Source: RGIG4608 sp045651165
Lineage (GTDB): Bacteria; Bacillota; Clostridia; Oscillospirales; CAG-272
Reading direction: 5' to 3'
Assembly: GCA_045651165.1 (NCBI GenBank)
Contig: JAZRRX010000039.1
Span: forward strand, 248,001-312,000
Length of the DNA stretch: 64,000 nt
The position numbers and the translations under genes are program-made. Below, one piece after another: positions 42,833-51,086 of this stretch. Below the pieces are notes generated by a model. It searched no databases, had not been told where the DNA came from, and saw only the letters and a list, made by a program, of their open reading frames with translations. The stretch's first letter is position 1; every line of letters starts with the position of its first letter.

Positions 42833-44713
42833 TTACTTACCCAAAACACGAATTTCAGAAATACCTACGGAATCCTGGTTCGCAGGTACATCAATCGTGA
42901 TTCTGATGGACTTTACATTCAACTCGGCAAACTCTGCATAGGCAGCTGCACCAGGAGAAATATAGAAAATAGATCCGTCATAGTCATTTGCCTGATAACA
43001 TTCTGCACTGAGCTCAACATTCTTAATATAACGAATAACTTCTTTGCCATCTTCTATGCACACAAACTCTATACGTGCAATTTTGGCAAAAGCTGCAAAC
43101 TCATCTTTAGAAGTATAGACCATAACCGCGCGCACAGTTCGTGCTTCTTCAAAATCTAAAGTGAAGGTAGTGGTCTTTGTAATTACAGTCTCCTGAATAT
43201 ATTGTCCAAAGTCCTCATTAAGATATTTATAAACAGAAAGTAGACCATCATTCAAGTATTTAGCATCTCCGTGGCCACTTATAGTTGCTTCGTCAGCAAT
43301 ATTCTTATAGTCAGAAAACGCTTCAATCTTAGGCTGTACTGTAGCAGTAGGACCGTTTGCGTACATAACATCAAGATTGTTGCCAAATTTATCTACAATA
43401 GTAATCCATTTAATCTCATCCACTGCGGGATTACGCGCACCACCACCCACAATGGGATCATTGTGACGGTGATAGATCATAAGAAGCTGATCACCTGCTT
43501 GTACAAAGCTATGGTGACCGGTACCTGTAATGTCCTGACTGCCCGAAAGCTCACCGGACATCAGTATACCACCTTCCTCCAAAGTCAGCTTACGATAAGG
43601 TCCTGTCAAGTTGTCAGAAACAGCCTGCACCACCTGATAAGAGTTATCAGCATATGCTCCAATGGAAAAAGTTAAATAATACTTGCCATTATGCTCAAGA
43701 ACCGCAGGACCTTCGTTGATAGAAGTTCCAGTCAACTCATATGGAACATTTTCAACTATCTCACCATCGAGAGCTGCGAAATAGTCCTCTACAGTATAGA
43801 AACTATGACAAGCAAGAATCTTAGCAGTAGACCAGTCAGGCTTTAACCAGTTTTCCATTTTCACAACAGAAATACGGTCAGAACCGCTACTATCTACCCA
43901 AAACAGGTATTTATCGCCATTTTCATCCACATAAGGATGGGGGTCTATGGCGCCTTCGAATCCACCACGGCTAAAACCTCTAAATCCGCCGTTTGCTTCT
44001 GCAAAGGCCATATACTCTGCAGGATCAAAAAGCAAATACTTAGCAAAATAATGGGGCCATGTAGGCATATATTCGTCGGTTGTAGAATCCTTAATGCCGG
44101 GTGTTCTATTAAAGTTGTGCAAATTCTCCTCACCACAGCTTTCAGCATCCATAAAGTTCACTGGTACAAAGCCGTGGGTGGGATATTCAGAAACGGCAAC
44201 CATCATAAGTTCCTTATACGTTCCATCCATTACGCCATTGCCTGCTGTAACATTAGTATCTACATCAGGTGTAGCGCTAAAGAACATATAGTATCTGCCA
44301 TCATCAGAATCATATACTACTTCCGGTGCCCAGATATCCTTCCATACGGTTCTGCGTACCTCACTGGGTTGATTATTTACAAAGTCCTGAATATCAAGAG
44401 CATTGCCAACGGGTTCCCAATTCATCAAATCTTTAGAACGGGAGCAGAAAATATCTCCATGGGTACCGTAAAGGTAGTAATAGCCGTCCCTAGCAGTGTT
44501 ATCAAAAACAAAGGGGTCCGCAGCATCATCAATCTTATGATCGTTGCGATAGAAAAGTTCTTGATTATATTCTGCTTTGCTCTGACCATCCTGCAACAAC
44601 CCCTGATAGTTGGGGACCTCATACTGTACCTGTGACGTACAGCCTGTAAGAAGTACGCAGGACAAAAGCAGACTTGTGGTCAAAAGCAATGCTATAGTTC
44701 GTATTTTATTCAT
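42833..44713 (-). CDS. GH43-family lipoprotein
   Basis: A 626-residue lipoprotein with lipobox LLTGC (Cys25). A five-bladed propeller domain (about 50-440) carries the GH43 base Asp66 in ADPF and a likely acid Glu334 in NEGP. A C-terminal beta-sandwich (about 465-626) resembles a discoidin-type sugar-binding domain. GH43 enzymes cleave arabinose- or xylose-containing, sometimes galactose-containing, glycans; the exact target is unknown. It would work outside the membrane, next to the transporter whose genes immediately precede it. It starts 14 nt after the permease gene. Confidence 0.9.
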   Translation of the reverse strand: MNKIRTIALLLTTSLLLSCVLLTGCTSQVQYEVPNYQGLLQDGQSKAEYNQELFYRNDHKIDDAADPFVFDNTARDGYYYLYGTHGDIFCSRSKDLMNWEPVGNALDIQDFVNNQPSEVRRTVWKDIWAPEVVYDSDDGRYYMFFSATPDVDTNVTAGNGVMDGTYKELMMVAVSEYPTHGFVPVNFMDAESCGEENLHNFNRTPGIKDSTTDEYMPTWPHYFAKYLLFDPAEYMAFAEANGGFRGFSRGGFEGAIDPHPYVDENGDKYLFWVDSSGSDRISVVKMENWLKPDWSTAKILACHSFYTVEDYFAALDGEIVENVPYELTGTSINEGPAVLEHNGKYYLTFSIGAYADNSYQVVQAVSDNLTGPYRKLTLEEGGILMSGELSGSQDITGTGHHSFVQAGDQLLMIYHRHNDPIVGGGARNPAVDEIKWITIVDKFGNNLDVMYANGPTATVQPKIEAFSDYKNIADEATISGHGDAKYLNDGLLSVYKYLNEDFGQYIQETVITKTTTFTLDFEEARTVRAVMVYTSKDEFAAFAKIARIEFVCIEDGKEVIRYIKNVELSAECYQANDYDGSIFYISPGAAAYAEFAELNVKSIRITIDVPANQDSVGISEIRVLGK

Positions 44714-44727
44714 TTAAGCACCTCCAT

Positions 44728-45603
44728 TTATTCCTTGACGCCGCCTTCGGAAACACCTTCAATAAAGTATTTTTGCAGACAGCAGTATATGATAACCAGT
44801 GGTAACATTCCCAAAATCGCCGCGGCCATATGAATATTCTCACTGCCAAGGCCGGGAAACAGTTCTCTGATTTGACTCAGGTATAACTGCAAGGTTACAA
44901 ACTGTGGCTGATCCTGCAAATAAAGCTGCGGAGCCAAATAGCTGTTATAGCCAGCCACAAAACCAAAAATAAATTGTGCAATAAAGGCAGGTTTTGCAAG
45001 TGGGAACAAGATTTTTGTAAAGCATTGGAAAAATCCAGCACCGTCAAGCGTTGCCGCCTCGATTAATGAGTTGGGTATTCCATCAAAAAATAGACGTAGG
45101 AAAAATACCGTTCCTAAGCTACCCAACATACCGGGAATCAGCAAAGGCAAGAAGCCCTTGTCTCCCGTCCAACCGATTGCTGAAAAGAACACATAAGAAA
45201 TAACACTAAATGCGCCCAAAGGGATGGAACGGATGATTACCGAGAATCTAAATAGTTGTTCCTTAAAAGGAAAATTCATTTTTGAGAATGCATAAGCAGA
45301 AAAACCGGAAACAACTAAACCAATCACCAATGGAATCAGCGTCAGCCACATTGTGTTAACAAAGCCGAGCACCAAACCGGGCATACCGGTTAAATCCGCA
45401 TAAAAGTCATATTCAAAAATTGCTTTGTAGGCATCAAAAGTAAAGTTTTCTGGCCACCAAATAAAATCAATAGTGCTTGCCAATTCCTCAGTTGAAGTAA
45501 ATGATGTAATTAAAACTGTAGCAATGGGGAAAAATAGAAACACTGCATAAACGAACAGCACCAGAATAACCAAAATTTTTCCCAAAGAAAATTTCTTTTT
45601 CAT
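44728..45603 (-). CDS. carbohydrate ABC transporter permease (MalG type)
   Basis: A 291-residue permease with six hydrophobic segments. The EAA loop IEAATLDGAGFFQCF (about 184-198) is the contact for the ATPase. ATG 45603 is chosen because its AAAGGA site lies at a workable distance; an in-frame GTG three codons earlier sits on top of that site. It pairs with the MalF-type permease encoded just upstream. No ATPase gene is present in the operon. Confidence 0.93.
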   Translation of the reverse strand: MKKKFSLGKILVILVLFVYAVFLFFPIATVLITSFTSTEELASTIDFIWWPENFTFDAYKAIFEYDFYADLTGMPGLVLGFVNTMWLTLIPLVIGLVVSGFSAYAFSKMNFPFKEQLFRFSVIIRSIPLGAFSVISYVFFSAIGWTGDKGFLPLLIPGMLGSLGTVFFLRLFFDGIPNSLIEAATLDGAGFFQCFTKILFPLAKPAFIAQFIFGFVAGYNSYLAPQLYLQDQPQFVTLQLYLSQIRELFPGLGSENIHMAAAILGMLPLVIIYCCLQKYFIEGVSEGGVKE

Positions 45604-45618
45604 ATTCTTCACCGTCCT

Positions 45619-46602
45619 TTACTTCAAACTCTTTTCTCTGAGTCGGAACATAATCATAGATATTGTACCGGTCACAAAGAAAAGCATCCAGCTAATTACG
45701 CAAGCGCAGGAAACCATATAGCTAACGCCATTGGCATCGCTGGTAGAAGCATTGGTAATCAGGTAATATACCAAACGAATTAGAGTAAGACCCATAGACT
45801 CCACACCTCCGGGAGAACCCCAAGCATCTGGAATGATCAAAACTGCTAAATCGTAGGTTAACAAACCTGCCATTGCACCCGCTTGTAGCAAGAAGAATGT
45901 GGTAGGGCTAATACCTGGCAATGTTACATGCCAAAATTTCTGCCAAACGTTTGCGCCATCCACATCTGCCGCTTCGTATAAAGAATTATTAATGCCAGTA
46001 AAAGCCGCCTTATACATAACAATACCGTAACCCGGTGCTTGCCAAATAACGGCTGCAATAATTGTCCAAGTAATTGTGTCCGGATTGCGTAGCCAGTCGA
46101 TATTTGTACCCAAGATGGCATTTAAAATACCACCGTCGCTAGCAAATAACCATCTCCACATCAAGGAAACCGCTACTGTGGAGCAAATATAAGGTATAAA
46201 GAACAAAACTTGGAACATCTTTGCACCTTTAGGTTTTTGATGCAAAAGTGTAGCAATAAAAAGCGCAATTGCAAGTGTAACCAACTGCGTGGATGCAATC
46301 CACGCAGTTATAATCACTGCCTTGTAAAAATATTTTGCTAAATCAAAATAAAACAGTTCATAGGCATGTCCAGGGATAAATACAGACTTGAAACCCTCAA
46401 AATTATTCCACTGGATATTAGTCAGATCATAAAGATCCACATTGCAAAACATACCTATAAAAGATATCAGCAAAGGAAAGCCATTAAAAACGACAAAGCC
46501 AAGCAACGGAATAGATGCAATAATAAACGCCAAAATCTGTTCCTTTCTCCACTTTCGCTTTTTGTTCTGCAGGTTCTCCGTGAATAACTTCTTTTGGGTC
46601 AT
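45619..46602 (-). CDS. carbohydrate ABC transporter permease (MalF/UgpA type)
   Basis: A 327-residue permease with a cytoplasmic N-terminus, six main hydrophobic segments, and EAA loop YEAADVDGANVWQKF (about 212-226). The large first periplasmic loop (about 60-90) is typical of the MalF branch. It starts 3 nt after the binding-protein gene and ends 15 nt before the MalG-type gene, so all three are co-transcribed. Confidence 0.93.
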   Translation of the reverse strand: MTQKKLFTENLQNKKRKWRKEQILAFIIASIPLLGFVVFNGFPLLISFIGMFCNVDLYDLTNIQWNNFEGFKSVFIPGHAYELFYFDLAKYFYKAVIITAWIASTQLVTLAIALFIATLLHQKPKGAKMFQVLFFIPYICSTVAVSLMWRWLFASDGGILNAILGTNIDWLRNPDTITWTIIAAVIWQAPGYGIVMYKAAFTGINNSLYEAADVDGANVWQKFWHVTLPGISPTTFFLLQAGAMAGLLTYDLAVLIIPDAWGSPGGVESMGLTLIRLVYYLITNASTSDANGVSYMVSCACVISWMLFFVTGTISMIMFRLREKSLK

Positions 46603-46605
46603 AGA

Positions 46606-48414
46606 TTATCTCCCGTTGATGTAAATTGTCATGCCCTTCAACAAGTTATTTGCTGTACTCTCATACTGTGTAAAGAAAGCAGCCAACGTCATATTACCTT
46701 CACGAACCGTAGTATTAAAAGGTACGGACCATTCGGTAATCCATGTTGTAGAGGTAAAGTAGGTGTAGTCGCCGATCTCTGCGTGCTGCGCCATGAAGCT
46801 GCCTGCCCACATATTAGAGATAAGACGATCTGAGGAAGAATTATAAGCATCGCTCATACCGATAGAGGTCTGGTTGGGAACATACTTATTACCCTTTGCC
46901 AAGATTGCCTGGCCCTCAGGACCTGCTACCCAAGATGCGAACTTGAATGCCTCGTCATAATTCTTATTCTTGGTATTTGCAGGAAGGAAGAGACCCAAAG
47001 ACTCGCTTTCAGTTGCAGCCTCACCAACAATGGGTGTGCCGTTTTCTGTATGTAATTCACCAGTGTAAACCTTACCGTCGTAAGTCTCACCGATTACCTT
47101 CAAATATTCCTTGCCGTTTACAGTATATGTGCTGCCTCCAACATACTCACGGTACTGAGCAGTAACAGCCATACCCAAACCTTCGCCAAGTACATTCTTG
47201 AAAGACTGAATGTTACGGAAGTCCTCAATAAGCATAAGGGACTTGCCGGAAGTAAAGAGCTGGTTGCGTCCCTCTGTGGTAGAAGGTGCAACGCCGTAAC
47301 CATAAACTCCTGTTTCGGTCTGCTTATTGGAAGGAACACCCAAACGAGTGAATTCCAAAATTGCTTCATAAGTAGAAGGCAATGCATAAACCTTGCCGTT
47401 CAAAGCACTAAGTGCGGATGCGTTGTTGTTCAAGAAGGTCTTGTCTTCATAGTGAAGAACTTCACCCTTGCTATAGCTATTACCGTTCACGGTAATGTCT
47501 GCCAAAGCTAAGTAACCAGGCTGTTTGTCGCCAAGGGTAAGCTTGTAGTTGTTAGAAGCAGGGTCCCATCCGATACAATCCGCACCAACTGAGAATCCCA
47601 TATTGAACCACCATTCACTAACGAAACCATACTGATTGGATGTTGTGAATGCGCTAGCGAGGCAACGCTGCTCTTCCCAGTTCATACCGATACTCTCGTT
47701 AAATACTTTATAAACAGTCTTGCCCGCTTGATTGGTGCTACTCTTAGCGCCTGCAAAGGGGGCCACTTTATATTCAGCATAGCCGTGAGGCATAAGTTTT
47801 GCGTTATTAGCAGTATTATATGCTGCCAATTCGCTCTCGGGAACAGAAATAATGTTGATACCAGCTGCAATCATCATATCCTTGTTGTAGAACAACATCT
47901 GAGGATCGCTACCATTGGGGAGAGCCAAAAGGCTTGCGCCTGCACCGGCCTGGAATTTGCCGTTGTTAGACTTAGTTGTATTTAAACGATAACGATTGAT
48001 CAAAGATTCAGGAATATCACTCCAGTTCATCTTAGCCTTAACATCATCTGTCAAATAGTTGTCCAAATTAACAAAGAAATTGCCGTTTGTAGCCAATGCC
48101 TTAAATGCATCGTCCTTCAACTCAATTACATCGTACTGATAGTTGCCGCGCAATGCACTTTCCAAACCGGAAATCACACCGGGATTTGCACGAAACTGTA
48201 CATATACACCGTCAATAACACCCTGTGTTTCATTATAGGTGTTGACCATTTCATTATAAGCCTCTTGCATCTGAGCATCTACAAAAGAAGCCGCATAGTA
48301 AATAACGGTTCTGTCACCAGCTTCAGGTGGTTTCTTAGGGCCGCAAGCAACTATTCCTGCTGCCATAACTAATACCAGCATCAACGCCAATACTCTACAA
48401 AATGTTTTCTTCAT
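46606..48414 (-). CDS. extracellular solute-binding lipoprotein (family 1, sugar)
   Basis: A 602-residue binding lipoprotein, longer than the usual 420-450. The lipobox is GIVAC (Cys24). The two-lobe family-1 pattern is visible: YNETQGVIDGVYV near 60, and the C-terminal FKFASWVAGPEGQAILA near 520. Several inserted loops account for the extra length, which fits ligands such as large oligosaccharides (inference). ATG 48414 has AGGAGG upstream; an in-frame codon 15 residues earlier would precede the signal peptide. It is the first gene of the transporter-GH43-lipoprotein unit and lies divergent from an ArsR-type regulator. Confidence 0.9.
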   Translation of the reverse strand: MKKTFCRVLALMLVLVMAAGIVACGPKKPPEAGDRTVIYYAASFVDAQMQEAYNEMVNTYNETQGVIDGVYVQFRANPGVISGLESALRGNYQYDVIELKDDAFKALATNGNFFVNLDNYLTDDVKAKMNWSDIPESLINRYRLNTTKSNNGKFQAGAGASLLALPNGSDPQMLFYNKDMMIAAGINIISVPESELAAYNTANNAKLMPHGYAEYKVAPFAGAKSSTNQAGKTVYKVFNESIGMNWEEQRCLASAFTTSNQYGFVSEWWFNMGFSVGADCIGWDPASNNYKLTLGDKQPGYLALADITVNGNSYSKGEVLHYEDKTFLNNNASALSALNGKVYALPSTYEAILEFTRLGVPSNKQTETGVYGYGVAPSTTEGRNQLFTSGKSLMLIEDFRNIQSFKNVLGEGLGMAVTAQYREYVGGSTYTVNGKEYLKVIGETYDGKVYTGELHTENGTPIVGEAATESESLGLFLPANTKNKNYDEAFKFASWVAGPEGQAILAKGNKYVPNQTSIGMSDAYNSSSDRLISNMWAGSFMAQHAEIGDYTYFTSTTWITEWSVPFNTTVREGNMTLAAFFTQYESTANNLLKGMTIYINGR

Positions 48415-48825
48415 ACTTTTTGCCTCCTGACTTTTAACTTGTGATAGTTTTTTGTTCATTGCGAAACCACCACATAATTAATTAATAAATTTATAATTAT
48501 AAAGCTTTTTGTTAAAAGCAATTTATAATCCAACTAATATATGCCAAAAATTCCATTCAACTTCGTTTCGTAACCTATGCCGCTTATTTTCAATTATGGA
48601 GCATGGATTTTTGACGTGTGATACTACTGCATAGTGTTCAAATGAAAGCTACAAACACTAAATTTGATTTTTAAGACATTAAAAATTCTGTAGGAAAAAT
48701 AAGCAAGCCCTCATATTGAAAACAGCTACAATATAATTTATACATATTTTTTATTTAAATGCTCTATCTATTTAGTATTTTACAACAAAATTAACAAATT
48801 TTCAATAAAAAAACCGCTAAAGATA
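48415..48825. other. divergent regulatory gap between sugar-transporter operon and its likely regulator
   Basis: This AT-rich gap of about 410 bp has no credible ORF. On the minus strand a TATAAT lies at 48496-48501 without a good -35. Just upstream of it is the short inverted repeat GCTTTTTGTTAAAAGC (48504-48519), a candidate operator. Nothing else structured was recognised. Confidence 0.4.
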
Positions 48826-48854
48826 TTGCATTTGACCAAGATGTGTGCTACAAT
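48826..48854 (+). promoter_or_regulatory. sigma-A promoter of the ArsR-type regulator
   Basis: TTGCAT, 17-bp spacer, TACAAT, 37 bp before the ATG at 48892, which has GAGGAG upstream. Confidence 0.7.
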
Positions 48855-48891
48855 ATTACTGTACCTAATAACAAATTAGAGGAGAAAACAA

Positions 48892-49869
48892 ATGCAAGAA
48901 CACAATAATGACTTTATTGAAGACAGCAAAATAATATATGATATTCAGGGTACCAAGGATACGACAAACCTCGCCACTTTGGGCAGAGCACTCTCTTCCC
49001 CCGTACGAATACAAATGATTCGCTTGGTTAACAAGAAGAACATGCTTGCGTCCGAGATAGCAGCAGAGCTTAATTTACCTCTTTCATCAACTATATTTCA
49101 TCTCAATATTTTAGAGGATGCGGGAATTATCAAAAAAAGCTTCTCTACCAAGGGCAAGGGTACCCTCCATTGGTATACCTACTGCGCCAACATAGCCGTG
49201 ATCCGTTTTCGAAATTCAAACGGAGACTCTAAGCCCGAAAGTCTAGCCCCTTACATCCATCATATTAATATTGGAGAATATATTGATGCCGAGTTTTCAG
49301 ATCAATGTGGAATTGCTACCGCCGAAAGGCAAATTATGAGCGGTGACCCACACAACGCCTTCGTCGCAGGACGTCACGACGCTCAGGTAATTTGGTCGCA
49401 GGGCTATGGCTCGCTTCTCTATGCTATTCCCAACAATTATGCCCAACAGGGAAAGCTTGACGAAATCAAAATTTCTCTCGAAATTTGCTCCGAGGCACCG
49501 GGATTCAATAACGATTACCCGAGTGATATTACCTTCTCTATAAATGGGATTGAAGTTTGCACACTTGTTTCCCCAGGAGATTACGGAGATCGGTACGGAA
49601 AATTCACGCCGAGCTGGTGGTATCCCGAAAGCACAAAATACGGTATCCTCACAAACATAAGCATCAGATCGACCGGCGTATTTCTTAATGAAAGATTGGT
49701 AAACAAAAGCATTCGCCTCTACGATCTAAGGCTTCAGGAAAGCAATAAAACGACGTTTGGTATAGAGGTAAAGAAGAATGCGCAGCACCCCGGTGGATTT
49801 AACATTTTCGGTAGTAAATTTGGCGATTATGCTCAACATATAATTTTCACCGCAACCTATAGATTGTAA
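48892..49869 (+). CDS. ArsR-type winged-helix regulator with a large C-terminal domain
   Basis: A 325-residue protein. Residues about 25-95 form an ArsR-like winged helix (ALSSPVRIQMIRLV, then LPLSSTIFHLNILEDAGII). No metal-binding cysteine motif is evident. The remaining 220 residues look like a beta-rich domain with conserved-looking GDYGDRYGKFTPSWW (about 226-240). Similar long ArsR-like proteins are known beside sugar genes in Paenibacillus and Clostridia, without an agreed function. Its position divergent from the sugar ABC operon suggests it senses a sugar with the C-terminal part and controls that operon (inference). Confidence 0.8.
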   Translation: MQEHNNDFIEDSKIIYDIQGTKDTTNLATLGRALSSPVRIQMIRLVNKKNMLASEIAAELNLPLSSTIFHLNILEDAGIIKKSFSTKGKGTLHWYTYCANIAVIRFRNSNGDSKPESLAPYIHHINIGEYIDAEFSDQCGIATAERQIMSGDPHNAFVAGRHDAQVIWSQGYGSLLYAIPNNYAQQGKLDEIKISLEICSEAPGFNNDYPSDITFSINGIEVCTLVSPGDYGDRYGKFTPSWWYPESTKYGILTNISIRSTGVFLNERLVNKSIRLYDLRLQESNKTTFGIEVKKNAQHPGGFNIFGSKFGDYAQHIIFTATYRL

Positions 49870-49896
49870 TTAGTGGAGCAAAAGTATTTCTGCTTC

Positions 49897-49943
49897 TATA
49901 TACAATAAACCGCGAGCTGTTAGCTCGCGGTTTATTGTATATA
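49897..49943. terminator. bidirectional terminator with 22-bp perfect stem
   Basis: Arms 49897-49918 and 49922-49943 are exactly complementary, GC-rich at the loop side (CCGCGAGCT) and AT-rich outside, with a 3-nt loop. It serves two convergent genes. Confidence 0.9.
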
Positions 49944-49968
49944 TCTTTGATAGCTTGTTTTACATTAC

Positions 49969-50685
49969 TCATTTCTCATCAAGCCAAGGTGCAAGTACCT
50001 CTGATAATTTAGTATAGTCATCAATCGTTATAAATTTAAAGTCTGATTTATATACGCTTTCATCATTTCCACCGCAACCGTAATCGTCACCCACAAATGC
50101 TACCTCACCGTGTTCAAATCCGTTTTCCCTGCACCACAAATCAAGTGCATAATATTTGTTGAATGGCTTGGGTGCCATGTCAAATGAGGAAGAACCGCCA
50201 ACGAATACATTATAATCAGGGAATGCCGCACAAACCTCATCATAAATAAAGCGACGTTTTTTTCTATCTGGATCAAATTTCAATTTGTCTTCATTTTGAG
50301 CTTTAGTTTCAAGTATGGGGAATGTCAAGCATCCCGAAGCATGATATTCAACATTATCACCCGAAAATTCAGTAAATCCATATTTTTCTCTTAAGCTATA
50401 AGCTATTTTTTCAACGCATTCACGATTCTGACATACAACGCCATCGTCACGGACAATCTTAAGTTCTCCACTTTCATACTTGGCATATTGCATTCCGTAA
50501 TTTCCTATAATGTCAATCGGGAAACCGCCAAGCTGTTGATATATGCGCAAACAATTACCTGCTCCTACCATTAATAGCTTATATCTCTTTGCAAGATTTT
50601 CAAGCACTGCACGATTTTTATCATCTATAGGTGTTTTGTGTTGCGTTAAAGTTCCGTCAAGGTCAAATGCAAATATCTTTATCAT
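49969..50685 (-). CDS. HAD-superfamily phosphatase resembling eukaryotic-type phosphomannomutase
   Basis: A 238-residue HAD protein. Motif I DLDGTLT gives Asp8 and Asp10, and the C-terminal GDDYGCGGND (about 208-217) supplies the metal-binding acids. The layout with GNYGMQ (about 61-66), VGGSSSFDMAPKPFNKYYAL (about 167-186) and GGND resembles the alpha-PMM branch of HAD-IIB. Activity could be sugar-phosphate mutase or phosphatase. It follows the DUF1667 gene by 33 bp and may share the glycerol-phosphate operon. It could equally be a separate function carried along. Confidence 0.75.
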   Translation of the reverse strand: MIKIFAFDLDGTLTQHKTPIDDKNRAVLENLAKRYKLLMVGAGNCLRIYQQLGGFPIDIIGNYGMQYAKYESGELKIVRDDGVVCQNRECVEKIAYSLREKYGFTEFSGDNVEYHASGCLTFPILETKAQNEDKLKFDPDRKKRRFIYDEVCAAFPDYNVFVGGSSSFDMAPKPFNKYYALDLWCRENGFEHGEVAFVGDDYGCGGNDESVYKSDFKFITIDDYTKLSEVLAPWLDEK

Positions 50686-50718
50686 ATTTTACTCCTAATT
50701 TATATTGTTATATTTTGC

Positions 50719-51075
50719 CTAAATTTTGGTATTTCTTGTTGTTACCACGTTTGCTCCCGTACCCAAAATGTTCTCGATAACTATGTATCCTACCTGAGCA
50801 TCTTTTGGAACACGTGAAAGGTTAATCTCCTTCATACACTCAAACAAAAGATCTTTTGGAATCGACTTATCCGTCTTCACAGGCACCACTCCACCACCTT
50901 CAATCGGCGCTGTTGTTGTGAGTGTTCTCATAGGAGATTTAAATTCGTCCCCGGCATATTCAAGCCCTCTTTTGCAAGTGTATCCTTCAACCGAAACGAC
51001 CTTTTTATTATCATCAAGCTCAACCTTGAGCTGACATCCCTTAGGACAAACGATACATGTTAATTCGCGTACCAT
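50719..51075 (-). CDS. DUF1667 protein (small Cys-containing partner of a flavoprotein)
   Basis: A 118-residue protein beginning with a CIVCPKGC motif (Cys7, Cys10, Cys14) and a further Cys near 33. It probably binds a small iron-sulfur cluster. DUF1667 genes typically follow the GlpA/GlpB-like flavoprotein pair, as here, and are presumed electron-transfer or assembly partners; no biochemical role is settled. ATG 51075 is preceded by GGAGGG, against an in-frame TTG inside the previous gene. It lies 11 bp after the flavoprotein gene. Confidence 0.88.
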   Translation of the reverse strand: MVRELTCIVCPKGCQLKVELDDNKKVVSVEGYTCKRGLEYAGDEFKSPMRTLTTTAPIEGGGVVPVKTDKSIPKDLLFECMKEINLSRVPKDAQVGYIVIENILGTGANVVTTRNTKI

Positions 51076-51086
51076 ACTACCCTCCA

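Noticed and set aside
48504..48519. CcpA catabolite-repression site at the GCTTTT...AAAAGC palindrome
   Set aside because: It lacks the central CG and the TG...CA ends of a cre consensus. It is mentioned only as a possible operator.
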